Shown: positions 18,330 to 28,261, counted from the first letter of the stretch. The stretch: DNA of 59,074 nucleotides from UBA4416 sp031539425 (GCA_031539425.1 JAVKLI010000032.1:1-59074), one strand, 5' to 3'. A program made the numbers and translations. Notes: a model not told the origin generated them from the sequence alone.

Positions 18330-20094
18330 AATAACAAAATTGTTTAAACCTTTTTTTTGTGTTTTTGCAATTATATTAACCTTACACGTTAATTCACAAA
18401 ATCTAACATCAAGCCCCTATTCGAGGTATTTATTAGGACAAATTCATTCGCAAAATTTTGCTGTAGTGTCAGCTATGGGAGGTGCGGGTATTGCTTTTGT
18501 TCAAGATTCTGCTGCGCCAAATTTCATCAACTTTGAAAACCCTGCAGCTTTATCTAGCCTTAAATTAACTACGTTTGAGGCAGGAGGTATATATCAAAAC
18601 ACAAATATAACAAGCTTAAAATCTAGCGCCACTAAGGTTAATACTAATTTTGCATATGCTGCCATTGGTTTCCCAATTTCAACAATTGGTGGTGCAGCCT
18701 TTGGTATCTTACCATACTCATCAGTTGGATATGAGATTAGCTCAAATAGCTTAACAATAGCCGGAAATACCAAATATAATTATAATGGCGAAGGTGGTTT
18801 AAATAAATTATTTGCAGGTATAGGATTAAAATTATTTAAAAATCAAGTATCAAAGTACTATAAAAAAGCAAAATTAATTTCACAAATGCCTGACAAACCC
18901 ACGCTTGGCCCTAAACTTGGATATGACTTATTATCCCAGCTATCATTGGGTGCTTCAGCTAATTATTTGTTTGGCAATATCAGTCAAAATAATACAGTTG
19001 CATTTATAGATAATTCAAAAATGTATAATGCACGAAAAGAAACTAGCACACAAATATCTGGTATTAATTTTAATTTTGGCTTACAAACAGGTTTTACAAT
19101 AGACTCTGTATGGGTAACCGTAAGAAGTGATAAAAACCTAGTAACTAGGCAAAAAGCAGCATTAACAGAAAAAATAGACTCTGTATGGGTAACCGTGAGA
19201 AATGATAAAAACCTAGTAACTAGACAAAAAGCAGCATTAATAGAAAAAACAGATTCTGTATGGGTAAATCTAAGAAGTGATAAAAACCTAATAACTAGAC
19301 AAAAAATAGCATTAATAGAAAAAATAGACACTGTATGGGTAAATGCAAGAAATGATGAAAACGTAGTAACTAGACAAAAAGCAGCATTAATAGAAAAAAT
19401 AGACTCTGTATGGGTAAATGTAAGAAGTGATAAAAACCTAGTAACTAGGCAAAAAGCAGCATTAACAGAAAAAATCAATATTTCGTTTGGTTTTTTTTCT
19501 AATTTAAATAGCACATTAGGCAGTTTAAAATCAGAAGTATACTCAAATTATGTAACTGATGGCTACGGAAACATTATAAATAGAGACACTACAGCGGTTT
19601 CTATTTTAAATAAAGAAAGTACAATAACATTACCATTTGAAATAGGAGCAGGGCTAAGCATTAAATATGGTGATAGATTAACAAGTTTATTTGATATAAC
19701 ATCTGCAAATTGGTCTAGTTATAAATTTAATAATGAATCGGTAGCAGAAGCTACCAATTCAATAAAATATTCGTTTGGCTTGTTTTATAAACCCAGTAAA
19801 TTAACACCCGAAAAAACAGGATATTTTAATCGTGCGCAATACCGTTTTGGAGCATTTTATAACTCTGGTTATTTAACATTACAAAACACCAAATTAAGTC
19901 ATATGAATATTTCATTAGGAATAGGTTTGCCCCTTGGCCGTTCAAAAACAGAAGATGCTTCTATGCTTAATCTTACAGCTCAATATGGTGTTTATGGAAC
20001 AACATCAAATAATTTAATACAAGAAAATTATTTTAAAGTTATTGTTGGTGTTACCTTTTCATCGCGATGGTTTGTGAAGTATAAACATGATTAA
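18310..20094 (+). CDS. Putative outer-membrane beta-barrel protein with five internal 25-residue repeats
   Basis: The 594-residue protein starts at GTG (KRNYLKITKL), has a signal peptide ending around VNSQN, then SSPYSRYLLGQ and GGAGIAF ... NFENPAALSS, which recall FadL/OmpP1-like barrels of Bacteroidota. Residues ~265-389 are five near-identical 25-residue units (DSVWVTVRSDKNLVTRQKAA...). Barrel-like strands resume at NISFGFFSNLNSTLG. Removing the repeats leaves about 469 residues, so they look like an insertion expanded in an extracellular or periplasmic loop. It overlaps coaX and, by 8 bp, lptC, so an envelope role is likely. Substrate unknown. Confidence 0.72.
   Translation: MKRNYLKITKLFKPFFCVFAIILTLHVNSQNLTSSPYSRYLLGQIHSQNFAVVSAMGGAGIAFVQDSAAPNFINFENPAALSSLKLTTFEAGGIYQNTNITSLKSSATKVNTNFAYAAIGFPISTIGGAAFGILPYSSVGYEISSNSLTIAGNTKYNYNGEGGLNKLFAGIGLKLFKNQVSKYYKKAKLISQMPDKPTLGPKLGYDLLSQLSLGASANYLFGNISQNNTVAFIDNSKMYNARKETSTQISGINFNFGLQTGFTIDSVWVTVRSDKNLVTRQKAALTEKIDSVWVTVRNDKNLVTRQKAALIEKTDSVWVNLRSDKNLITRQKIALIEKIDTVWVNARNDENVVTRQKAALIEKIDSVWVNVRSDKNLVTRQKAALTEKINISFGFFSNLNSTLGSLKSEVYSNYVTDGYGNIINRDTTAVSILNKESTITLPFEIGAGLSIKYGDRLTSLFDITSANWSSYKFNNESVAEATNSIKYSFGLFYKPSKLTPEKTGYFNRAQYRFGAFYNSGYLTLQNTKLSHMNISLGIGLPLGRSKTEDASMLNLTAQYGVYGTTSNNLIQENYFKVIVGVTFSSRWFVKYKHD
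19102..19476 (+). repeat. Five tandem 75-bp in-frame repeats
   Basis: Units start at 19102, 19177, 19252, 19327 and 19402. Units 1 and 5 each contain the perfect palindrome cctagt-a-actagg; the middle units have lost it by point changes. Because 75 is a multiple of three, copy-number change keeps the reading frame. Confidence 0.95.
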
Positions 20095-20635
20095 ACTAAA
20101 ATATTTTTTCATTTTAATTACAGTGTCTACCCTATTTTCTTGTCAAGTAAACAAAGAAGATATAGATACTTTTTCTCAAAGCACTATATTAATTCCATCT
20201 CAAACAGGTAAAAATATTTTTTTAACTTATTATGATTCAACGTATTTAAAAACCCAAATGCAAGCACCATTAATGCAAGTATTTGATAAAAGTATAGATG
20301 AGCCATATACATTGTTGTCAAAAGGACTTAATTTAATATTTTATAATAAAGAGGGCAAGCAAACAACCACACTAAAAGCAAATTACGGTATGAGATATCA
20401 TAAGTCAAAAAAAATGGAGGTTAAATACAATGTAGTTTTAGTGAATATAAATAATGAAGTGCTTACAACAGAACAGCTTATTTGGGACGAAGAAAAAAAA
20501 ATAATATATACCAATGCGCATGTAAAAATTACACGAGCACATGATGTAATTATGGGAATAGGACTCACATCAAATCAAAATTTTACCAAATATGAACTAA
20601 AAAATTTAACGGGTACATTTTCGTTAAATGAGTAA
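20087..20635 (+). CDS. lptC: LptC-like LPS-export protein (membrane-anchored, periplasmic)
   Basis: The 182-residue lipoprotein (signal and lipobox ending TLFSC, Cys19) has the beta-jellyroll pattern of LptC: LNLIFYNKEGKQTTTLKANYG, MEVKYNVVLVNINNEVLTTEQLIWDEEKK, IYTNAHVKIT. LptC hands lipopolysaccharide from LptB2FG to LptA in the periplasm. Bacteroidota LptC proteins are often lipoproteins and sit after coaX and an outer-membrane protein, as here. It overlaps the preceding gene by 8 bp. Confidence 0.85.
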   Translation: MIKLKYFFILITVSTLFSCQVNKEDIDTFSQSTILIPSQTGKNIFLTYYDSTYLKTQMQAPLMQVFDKSIDEPYTLLSKGLNLIFYNKEGKQTTTLKANYGMRYHKSKKMEVKYNVVLVNINNEVLTTEQLIWDEEKKIIYTNAHVKITRAHDVIMGIGLTSNQNFTKYELKNLTGTFSLNE

Positions 20636-20775
20636 TTGTTTTAAAAATATAACGCTTAAAAATTGAGGCTTATATTTTTTTTGATGAAAATTAATAAAAC
20701 TCAAACCAATTTTTATTAACCCATATCTGTTATAAAACAAAACACAAATGCCGAGTGTATGCTTATAAATTAACT

Positions 20776-20783
20776 TATATTTG
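20776..20783 (+). promoter_or_regulatory. Candidate -7 box TATATTTG before the E2 gene
   Basis: Fits TAnnTTTG 32 bp upstream of the start at 20815, leaving a short leader. No clear TTG -33 element is seen. Confidence 0.45.
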
Positions 20784-20814
20784 ACCTATAATTTTATAAT
20801 TAAAAACATTATTT

Positions 20815-22059
20815 ATGGCTATTATTGATTTAAAAGTGCCTAGTCCTGGCGAATCTATTACAGAAGTTACCATTGCCCGTTGGCTGTATAAATCGGGAGA
20901 TGTGGTAGAAAAAGATGAGCCCATTGCTGAAGTAGATTCTGACAAAGCAACCTTAACCATTAACGCTGAAGAGGCTGGTAAAATAGACATTTTAGTAGAA
21001 GAAGGCTCAACCGTAAAAGTAGGCACTGTAGTTGTTAAAATTGACACCAGTTTTAAACCAACACCTAAAGAAAAAACACCAGAAGCACCTAAAAAAGTAG
21101 AAACTCCAAAAGTCGCATCGGTAGCAGAAATTGTAAAACAAAGTAGCAATTCAAATACCAACCCAAGCATAGCCGCAGCTAAAATGATGCGCGAAAATAA
21201 CTTAAGCAATGCGCAAATAAGCGCTACTGGTAAAGGCGGACGAATAACCAAACAAGATATATTAGCAGCACTTTCTAGCGGGGTACCTTCTATTGCCCAA
21301 TCAACATTAGCCAACTCATGGCAAGGAGACAGAACCAAGGATGCTCAAAAAATGACCTCACTTCGTAAAACAGTAGCCAAACGTTTAGTAGCTGTTAAAA
21401 ACGAAACTGCCATGCTCACTACCTTTAATGAAATAGACATGAGTGCTATTTACGATATTAGAGCTAAGTATAAAGATAAATTTAAAGAAATACACGAGAT
21501 TAATGTAGGCTTTATGAGCTTTTTTACCAAAGCCGTTACAGAAGCTCTGTTTCATTACCCAGCTGTAAATGCTATGATAGATGGGGAAAATATTATTTAC
21601 CATAAATACTGCGATATAGGCGTAGCTGTAAGCGCTCCAAAAGGTTTGATGGTACCAGTAATTCGTAATGCTGAACTTTTAAACTTAGCAGGCATAGAAA
21701 AAGAAATTAAAAATTTAGCCCTCAAAGCCCGTGATAGCAAGCTATCTATAGCTGATATGGAAGGTGGCACCTTTACAATTACCAATGGCGGTGTGTTTGG
21801 CTCTATGATGAGCACGCCCATTATTAACCCACCACAAAGCGCCATATTGGGTATGCATAATGTAGTAGAAAGACCAATGGCCGTTAACGGACAAGTAGTA
21901 ATAAAACCCATGATGTATGTGGCGTTAAGCTACGATCATAGAATAATAGACGGAAGAGAAAGTGTAGGCTTTTTAGTAAAAGTAAAAGAAATGCTTGAAA
22001 ACCCAAGCCGAATGCTATTTGGAGGCAAACAACCAATAGAAATTTTATTAGGATTATAA
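20815..22059 (+). CDS. sucB: 2-oxo-acid dehydrogenase E2, dihydrolipoyl succinyltransferase type
   Basis: The 414-residue protein has an N-terminal lipoyl domain (VPSPGESITEVTIARWL, lipoyl lysine Lys44 in VDSDKATL), a Pro/Lys-rich linker and an E3/E1-binding domain (PSIAAAKMMRENNL ... GGRITKQDILAAL). The catalytic domain ends in SYDHRIIDGRESVGFL with His375 and Asp379. The N-terminal signature is that of the 2-oxoglutarate complex, which makes succinyl-CoA in the TCA cycle. A fused branched-chain-type E1 lies two genes downstream, so a branched-chain E2 role cannot be excluded. No sucA is in the window. Confidence 0.88.
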   Translation: MAIIDLKVPSPGESITEVTIARWLYKSGDVVEKDEPIAEVDSDKATLTINAEEAGKIDILVEEGSTVKVGTVVVKIDTSFKPTPKEKTPEAPKKVETPKVASVAEIVKQSSNSNTNPSIAAAKMMRENNLSNAQISATGKGGRITKQDILAALSSGVPSIAQSTLANSWQGDRTKDAQKMTSLRKTVAKRLVAVKNETAMLTTFNEIDMSAIYDIRAKYKDKFKEIHEINVGFMSFFTKAVTEALFHYPAVNAMIDGENIIYHKYCDIGVAVSAPKGLMVPVIRNAELLNLAGIEKEIKNLALKARDSKLSIADMEGGTFTITNGGVFGSMMSTPIINPPQSAILGMHNVVERPMAVNGQVVIKPMMYVALSYDHRIIDGRESVGFLVKVKEMLENPSRMLFGGKQPIEILLGL

Positions 22060-22082
22060 TTGTTTTTTAAATAAAATAACCT

Positions 22083-22958
22083 ATGCAATTATTATCTCCT
22101 TCCAATTGGAAATCATATAGTTTAATAGATTGTGGCGAAGGTGAAAAATTAGAACAATTTGGACCATACACGCTTATACGCCCAGAACCACAAGCCTTGT
22201 GGAAAAAACAACTTTCAGTAACAGAATGGCAATCAAAGGCACATGCTCAGTTTATACCCCAATCCTCATCGAGCGGTAAATGGAATTTTATAAAAAAAAT
22301 GCCCGAGCAATGGACTATAGATTACCAGTTTGAAGATAAAACCATAATTAAATTTAGATTAGGCCTTACCAAGTTTAAACACGTAGGTATATTTCCTGAA
22401 CAAGCTTGTAATTGGGATGTTATTTATCAATATTTAAAGCCGTTACAGCAACCCAATTTTTTAAATTTATTTGCCTATACTGGCGGAGCCTCATTAGCCG
22501 CTAAAGCAGCAGGTGCAAATGTTACCCACATAGATAGTATTAAACAGGTTATTACATGGGCTAATGAAAACATGACACTTTCAAAATTAGACAACATCCG
22601 TTGGTTAGTGGACGACGCTATGAAATTTACTCAAAAAGAAGTAAGACGAGGAAACCGATACGAAGGAATTATACTTGACCCCCCAGCTTACGGACATGGA
22701 CCAGATGGCGAAACATGGAAGTTAGATTCTCAAATTCAAGAACTCATTAATAGCGTTTTGGTGTTATTAAACCCCAACCAACATTTGCTCATACTTAATA
22801 CCTATTCATTAGGGTTTTCGGCATTAATACCAAAAAATTTATTACAACCTTACGCTCTAAAACAAAAATCTATACTAGAATATGGCGAATTGTATTTGCC
22901 TTCACATAACAACATCTCTTTGCCATTAGGCGTTTGGGGGCGATTAACTAAAAAATAA
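22083..22958 (+). CDS. Class I SAM-dependent methyltransferase, RlmI/RlmK-like
   Basis: The 291-residue protein has a short N-terminal region with RPEPQALWKK, then a Rossmann methyltransferase domain: FLNLFAYTGGASLAAKAAGA is motif I, HIDSIKQVITWANEN motif II, and IILDPPAYGHGPDGETWKL the catalytic D-P-P-A-[YF]-like motif IV of 23S rRNA cytosine-5 or guanine methyltransferases. It probably modifies rRNA; the target base is unknown. It lies 23 bp after sucB and 11 bp before the E1 gene, probably only as an operon passenger. Confidence 0.82.
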   Translation: MQLLSPSNWKSYSLIDCGEGEKLEQFGPYTLIRPEPQALWKKQLSVTEWQSKAHAQFIPQSSSSGKWNFIKKMPEQWTIDYQFEDKTIIKFRLGLTKFKHVGIFPEQACNWDVIYQYLKPLQQPNFLNLFAYTGGASLAAKAAGANVTHIDSIKQVITWANENMTLSKLDNIRWLVDDAMKFTQKEVRRGNRYEGIILDPPAYGHGPDGETWKLDSQIQELINSVLVLLNPNQHLLILNTYSLGFSALIPKNLLQPYALKQKSILEYGELYLPSHNNISLPLGVWGRLTKK

Positions 22959-22969
22959 ATATTTTAAAA

Positions 22970-25048
22970 ATGCAAACTATTTCATCTAATAACAAGGATA
23001 CGATAGACGTTTTAAAGCAAGCCTATCACTTAATGTGTCAAGCCAAGGCTATGACTACTTTGTATGAAGATACTAAAGAAGTAACCGCCAAGTATGTTCA
23101 TGCTACTTCTCGTGGGCACGAAGCTATTCAAATTGCTTTAGGATTACAGCTACTACCACAAGATTTTGTTTACCCCTACTACCGTGATGATGCTATGTTG
23201 CTAGCTATTGGCATGCGTCCGTTTCACCTTATGTTACAGCTATTAGCTAAGCGTACCGATCCGTTTTCTGGCGGAAGAACCTATTATGCCCATCCTAGTT
23301 TAAACGATGATGATAAACCAAAAATTCCGCATCAAAGTAGCGCAACGGGCATGCAAGCTATTCCTGCCACTGGCGCTGCCATGGGGTTGCAATATAAAGA
23401 ACTAATAGGTTTAAATACCTTAACAGATACGATGCTACCCATTGTAGTTTGTTCATTAGGCGATGCCAGTTGCACTGAAGGCGAAGTGTCTGAAGCATTT
23501 CAAATGGCGGTACTTAAAAAATTACCTATACTATACTTAGTACAAGATAACGAATGGGATATTTCTGCCCATGCATCAGAAATTAGAGCTCAAAACATTG
23601 TAGAATACGCACAAGGATTTAAAAATTTAAAAACAGTTAGTATAGACGGAACAGACTTTGTAACCTCATACAACACACTCATTGAATGCATCAAATATAT
23701 TAGAAAAGAACGCAAACCTATGCTACTCCACGCTAAGGTTCCCTTACTAAACCACCATACATCAGGAGTGCGTAAAGAGTGGTATCGAGACGACCTTGAA
23801 AAAGCACAGCAAAACGACCCCTTACCAAAGATTGAAAAAAAAATAACAACGCTCGGTGTTAAAATTGAAGAGCTAGAAAAGATTAAAACCTTAGCTATGC
23901 AACAAGTACGGGCAGATTATGAACAAGCCTTACATGAACCAGACCCAATACCTAGCGATTTGTTTTTACATGACTTAGCGCCAACACCTGTAACCATTGA
24001 ACAAGGAAACAGAACCCCAAATAATAAAGAAAAAACTGTAATGGTAGATAGCGCCCTATTTGCCATAAGAGAATTAATGACTAAGCATTCGGAATGCTTG
24101 TTATACGGACAAGATGTAGGTAAGCGTCTTGGCGGTGTATTTAGAGAAGCCGCTACCTTGGCACAGCAATTTGGCGATACACGGGTATTTAATACACCCA
24201 TACAAGAAGCCTTTATAATAGGCAGCACCGTGGGTATGAGTGCCGTAGGTTTAAAACCCATAGTAGAAGTGCAGTTTGCAGATTATATTTGGCCAGGGTT
24301 AAATCAATTATTTACAGAAGCCAGTCGCTCATATTATTTAAGTAACGGCAAATGGCCTGTTAGCTGCATTATTAGGGTACCTATTGGCGCTTATGGCAGC
24401 GGAGGCCCTTACCACTCTAGCTCGGTAGAGAGTGTTTTAGCAAATATAAAAGGCATTAAAATTGCCTACCCAAGTACGGGCGCCGATTTAAAAGGGCTTA
24501 TAAAAAGTGCTTATTATGACCCAAACCCTGTAGTAATACTAGAACATAAAGGCTTGTACTGGAGTAAAATAAAAGGAACCGAACAAGCAAAAACCATAGA
24601 GCCAGATGAAGATTATATCATACCTTTTGGCAAAGCCCGAATAGTAATAGAAGCAGGTGAACAGGAAAAAAAATTAGGACAATCTATTTGTATTGTAACC
24701 TATGGAATGGGTGTGTATTGGGCTACTTCGGCGGCATATCATTTTCCAAATCAGGTAACTATTATAGATTTACGAACCATTTACCCTTTAGATGAAACTC
24801 TTTTATTTGAAGAAGTTGCGAAGCATGGCAAATGCCTTATAGTAACAGAAGAACCAGTGCATAATGGATTTGCCCAAAGTGTAGCATCTCGCATTAGTCA
24901 GCATTGCTTTAAACAACTAGATGCACCTGTAATTGTTGTGGGAGCCGAAAATCTACCAGCCATCCCATTAAATAGTGTATTAGAACAAACCATGTTACCT
25001 AACGCTGATAAAGTGCAGCAAGCCATCACTAATTTGTTGCGGTATTAA
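22970..25048 (+). CDS. Fused E1 alpha/beta subunits of a 2-oxo-acid (branched-chain type) dehydrogenase
   Basis: The 692-residue protein joins both E1 subunits. The alpha part (1-~340) has ATSRGHEAIQIALGL, YYRDDAMLL and the thiamine-diphosphate motif GDASCTEGEVSEAF ... VQDN. The beta part (from ~360) starts MVDSALFAIRELMTKHSECL, with GQDVGKRLGGVFREA, PIQEAFIIGSTVGMSAVGL and the C-terminal transketolase fold (TYGMGVYWATSAAYHF, TEEPVHNGFAQ). It decarboxylates a 2-oxo acid, probably branched-chain, onto a lipoyl-E2. Such fusions are common in Bacteroidota. The nearest E2 is the gene at 20815. Confidence 0.9.
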   Translation: MQTISSNNKDTIDVLKQAYHLMCQAKAMTTLYEDTKEVTAKYVHATSRGHEAIQIALGLQLLPQDFVYPYYRDDAMLLAIGMRPFHLMLQLLAKRTDPFSGGRTYYAHPSLNDDDKPKIPHQSSATGMQAIPATGAAMGLQYKELIGLNTLTDTMLPIVVCSLGDASCTEGEVSEAFQMAVLKKLPILYLVQDNEWDISAHASEIRAQNIVEYAQGFKNLKTVSIDGTDFVTSYNTLIECIKYIRKERKPMLLHAKVPLLNHHTSGVRKEWYRDDLEKAQQNDPLPKIEKKITTLGVKIEELEKIKTLAMQQVRADYEQALHEPDPIPSDLFLHDLAPTPVTIEQGNRTPNNKEKTVMVDSALFAIRELMTKHSECLLYGQDVGKRLGGVFREAATLAQQFGDTRVFNTPIQEAFIIGSTVGMSAVGLKPIVEVQFADYIWPGLNQLFTEASRSYYLSNGKWPVSCIIRVPIGAYGSGGPYHSSSVESVLANIKGIKIAYPSTGADLKGLIKSAYYDPNPVVILEHKGLYWSKIKGTEQAKTIEPDEDYIIPFGKARIVIEAGEQEKKLGQSICIVTYGMGVYWATSAAYHFPNQVTIIDLRTIYPLDETLLFEEVAKHGKCLIVTEEPVHNGFAQSVASRISQHCFKQLDAPVIVVGAENLPAIPLNSVLEQTMLPNADKVQQAITNLLRY

Positions 25049-25315
25049 AATTTGCAAAATATTTTCAATTTAACGCATGATTCTATTCACCTAACAAAAA
25101 TTATCAAAATCACAACTAAATCATTCAATTTATAGTTATAAAACACATTCTAATACACGTAACATTTTAGTAATGTTTATGTATTGACTATCAATATGTT
25201 TTTAATTTATAACAATGATATTAACAAGTTGTTAACAAGGTTATAAGTGTGTTTTGCGTCTCTAAAAAAAAAGTTGATTTCATTATTTATTATTTAACTT
25301 CCTTCGTAACACAAT
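25049..25315. other. Intergenic region before dnaB
   Basis: 267 bp of AT-rich DNA with no gene. It contains short gttaac repeats (ttaacaagttgttaacaagg near 25220), which could be a protein site or part of the dnaB promoter. No box matches the Bacteroidota consensus well. Confidence 0.4.
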
Positions 25316-26878
25316 ATGAAAAATCTAGAAGTTAAAAGCTATCCCCGTAAAAAATTAATTAGTTCATCGCCTATTTTAAACGAAGTTGGAAAAGTGCAAC
25401 CACAAGCAGTAGATGTAGAAGAGGCCGTACTAGGATCTATGTTATTAGAAAAAGACGCCTTAACTTCCGTTATTGATGTGTTATCTGAAGATTGTTTTTA
25501 TAAGGAGCAAAACGGCAAAATATACAAGGCTATTTTTAATTTGTTTAATAGATCAGAACCAGTAGACATACTCACCGTTACTCAAGAGCTAAAACGCAGT
25601 GGTGATTTGGAATTTGTTGGTGGGTCGTTTTATGTATCCTCATTAACCAATCGAATCGCTTCATCGGCAAATATTGTATATCATGCACAAATTGTAGCTC
25701 AAAAATATTTACAGCGTGAATTAATAAAAATTAGTACCAACACTATTAAATCGGCGTATGAAGATAGTACAGATGTATTTGAGTTATTAGATTCTGTTAC
25801 ACAAAATGTGTTTGAAATTTTAGATTCTAATGTTAGAAAACAGCATGCAAGTATTGGTAGTTTGGTATCTCAAGCCATTAATGAGATAGATGCAGCAGCT
25901 CTCAAAACAGATGGTTTATCTGGTGTGCCATCAGGCTTTACAGGCTTGGATAGAATTACTGGAGGTTGGCAAAAATCAGACTTAGTTATTTTAGCAGCAC
26001 GTCCGGGTATGGGAAAAACCGCCTTTGTTATTTCAATGGCAAAAAATGCAGCCGTAGAATTTAAAAAACCGGTAGCTATATTTTCTCTCGAAATGTCGAG
26101 TATACAATTAGTAAAAAGACTAATATCTTCAGAAACAGAAATAGAACAAAGTAAAATTTTAAAAGGTAACTTAACCGATCATGAATATGTTCAACTACAC
26201 GAAAAAATAAAAAATTTATCAGGAGCACCATTATTTATTGATGACACACCAGCTTTATCTGTTTTTGAATTAAGAGCAAAAGCCCGTAGATTAAAAGAAC
26301 AACAAAAAATAGAACTTATTATTATTGATTATTTACAGTTGATGACAGCAGGAGGAGATAACAGAGGAAACAGAGAGCAAGAAATATCAATGATTTCTCG
26401 AAATTTAAAAGCCTTAGCTAAAGAATTAGAAATACCCATTATTGCATTATCACAATTAAGCAGACAAGTAGAAACCCGTACTGGAGGTTCTAAACGACCT
26501 CAATTGAGTGATTTAAGAGAATCCGGAGCTATCGAACAAGATGCAGATATGGTTATGTTTATATATAGACCCGAATATTACAACATTACAGAAAATGAAC
26601 AAGGCATTTCTACACGTGGTATGGCCGAAATTATTATCTCTAAAAATAGGCACGGTGAACTAACCGATGTACAGCTTCAGTTTGTTGGTCAGTATGCTAA
26701 GTTTGTGGACTATGGGCATCAAGTAGACAATCAATATAATACAACATCTATCAGTTCTAATACTGATTTTTTAAACCAACCCAGCACCAAAACAGTTCAA
26801 TCTAAAAATTGGGATAAGCCAGATACCATGGACGATAGCGATATATCTAGTAGAAATGATATTGAAGATGTATTTTAA
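25316..26878 (+). CDS. dnaB: Replicative DNA helicase
   Basis: The 520-residue hexameric helicase unwinds the replication fork. The N-terminal collar (VDVEEAVLGSMLLEKDAL) is followed by the RecA-like motor: Walker A RPGMGKT (229-235), FSLEMSS, Walker B IIIDYLQLM, LSQLSRQVETR, and ESGAIEQDADMVMFIYRPE with the arginine-finger region. The C-terminal tail (after ~460) is polar and low-complexity, as in Bacteroidota DnaB proteins. No intein is present. Confidence 0.96.
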   Translation: MKNLEVKSYPRKKLISSSPILNEVGKVQPQAVDVEEAVLGSMLLEKDALTSVIDVLSEDCFYKEQNGKIYKAIFNLFNRSEPVDILTVTQELKRSGDLEFVGGSFYVSSLTNRIASSANIVYHAQIVAQKYLQRELIKISTNTIKSAYEDSTDVFELLDSVTQNVFEILDSNVRKQHASIGSLVSQAINEIDAAALKTDGLSGVPSGFTGLDRITGGWQKSDLVILAARPGMGKTAFVISMAKNAAVEFKKPVAIFSLEMSSIQLVKRLISSETEIEQSKILKGNLTDHEYVQLHEKIKNLSGAPLFIDDTPALSVFELRAKARRLKEQQKIELIIIDYLQLMTAGGDNRGNREQEISMISRNLKALAKELEIPIIALSQLSRQVETRTGGSKRPQLSDLRESGAIEQDADMVMFIYRPEYYNITENEQGISTRGMAEIIISKNRHGELTDVQLQFVGQYAKFVDYGHQVDNQYNTTSISSNTDFLNQPSTKTVQSKNWDKPDTMDDSDISSRNDIEDVF

Positions 26879-26950
26879 TGCGTTACATTAATTAAAAAAA
26901 AGTGTGTAAATAAAATTTGAAACTAAACCGTATTTTAATTACATAAAATT

Positions 26951-28261
26951 TTGCTACTCATCTATTCCCCATATAACAGCTCACGCTTACAATACACATT
27001 GCATGTTATTTTTAAATCTGTATTAAATATCAATTTTCAAATTACTACAAGCATTGATGCGTATCATCAATCAACCTTGCCTAAACTAATTTATAGCACT
27101 AACTCTCAAACGGCTCATGTAACAATACATTTAAGCAACTTACTATTTGAACAAGACATTAAACCAATAGATATAACGCCGTTTAAAAATCAAAATTTTG
27201 AGTTTCCTTTATTTTTTAAAACAGAACAAACTCAATTTTTAAATTTTGATATTTTTTCATTGACATTTTATTTTGCATCACGTTATGAAGAGTATTTACT
27301 GAGCGATAAAGATAAACATGACCGGTTTAAAGCAGAAAACAGTACAGCTTATAAAAATAATATTTTACAAATTCCGTATTTACATTATGTTATTTGGCAT
27401 TTTGCAGATGAATTAAAAAAACAGTTTCCTACCTTAACATTTAAAAAACCAAAAGCAATCATGTTATCTACCGTAGATGTAGACAATGCTTTTGCTTATG
27501 TTGGTAAAGGTGTATTTAGAAATTTGGCTAGTATATTAAAAAAAATAGGTTCAGGCAATTGGATTGATTTAACTACTCAAATTAAAAGTTTAATCAATCA
27601 CAAACACGATCCATACAACACCTATTCAATTATAGAGCAACTCAATTTAAATTATCCGGTTAAATCTTTATATTTTTTTTTAATAGGTAATTATTCTAAG
27701 TATGATAAAAACCCATATTATAAAAACGAATCCTTTATACAATTAATAAAATCAATAGTTTCAAAACATAAAATAGGTTTACACCCTTCATATAAATCGT
27801 TTTTAAACTATAAAAGTTTAACTAAAGAAAATAATAGGTTGCAACAAATCACCAATCAACAAATCACCAACGTTAGGGCACATTTTATAAAAGTTGAATT
27901 TCCTAAAACCTATCAAAATTATATTACAGAAGGCTTAACAGATGATTATTCTATGATTTTTACTTCTCAATGTGGCTTTAGAACAGGCCTTTGTGTGCCA
28001 TACCCTTGGTTTGATGTATTACATAATAAACAAACTAATCTCATCATACATACAAGTGTAGTTATGGAAGGTATATTAAGAGATTATAATAAACGCTCTG
28101 CAGCTGAGGCTATTATAGAAATTGAACAGTTGATAAATGAAACAAAAAAAATGGGTGGCCAATTTATTTCTGTTTGGCATAACGACTGTTTTACTAAAAA
28201 AAATTGGCCTTACGCCGAAGTTTATCAAAAAATGTTACATTTATTTTATTCTACTCAATAA
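26951..28261 (+). CDS. Polysaccharide deacetylase-like protein
   Basis: The 436-residue protein starts at TTG. The first ~150 residues match the N-terminal module found with deacetylase domains in Bacteroidota (SLTFYFASRYEEYL). From ~170 a NodB-like barrel is recognisable: STVDVDNAFAY with Asp176/Asp178, KIGLHPSYKS with the His-x-Ser metal motif, and SVWHNDCF near the end. It probably removes N-acetyl groups from a cell-envelope polysaccharide. It ends 2 bp before asnB, so the two are one transcription unit. Confidence 0.75.
   Translation: MLLIYSPYNSSRLQYTLHVIFKSVLNINFQITTSIDAYHQSTLPKLIYSTNSQTAHVTIHLSNLLFEQDIKPIDITPFKNQNFEFPLFFKTEQTQFLNFDIFSLTFYFASRYEEYLLSDKDKHDRFKAENSTAYKNNILQIPYLHYVIWHFADELKKQFPTLTFKKPKAIMLSTVDVDNAFAYVGKGVFRNLASILKKIGSGNWIDLTTQIKSLINHKHDPYNTYSIIEQLNLNYPVKSLYFFLIGNYSKYDKNPYYKNESFIQLIKSIVSKHKIGLHPSYKSFLNYKSLTKENNRLQQITNQQITNVRAHFIKVEFPKTYQNYITEGLTDDYSMIFTSQCGFRTGLCVPYPWFDVLHNKQTNLIIHTSVVMEGILRDYNKRSAAEAIIEIEQLINETKKMGGQFISVWHNDCFTKKNWPYAEVYQKMLHLFYSTQ

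Noticed and set aside
18984..19514. Long open frame on the minus strand (176 codons) opposite the 75-bp repeats
   Set aside because: It exists only because the repeat unit has no stop in that frame; the plus-strand gene is continuous and embedded between coaX and lptC.
20775..21338. 187-codon minus-strand frame over the start of the E2 gene
   Set aside because: Composition is typical of an antisense shadow and it lies fully against a clear lipoyl-domain gene.
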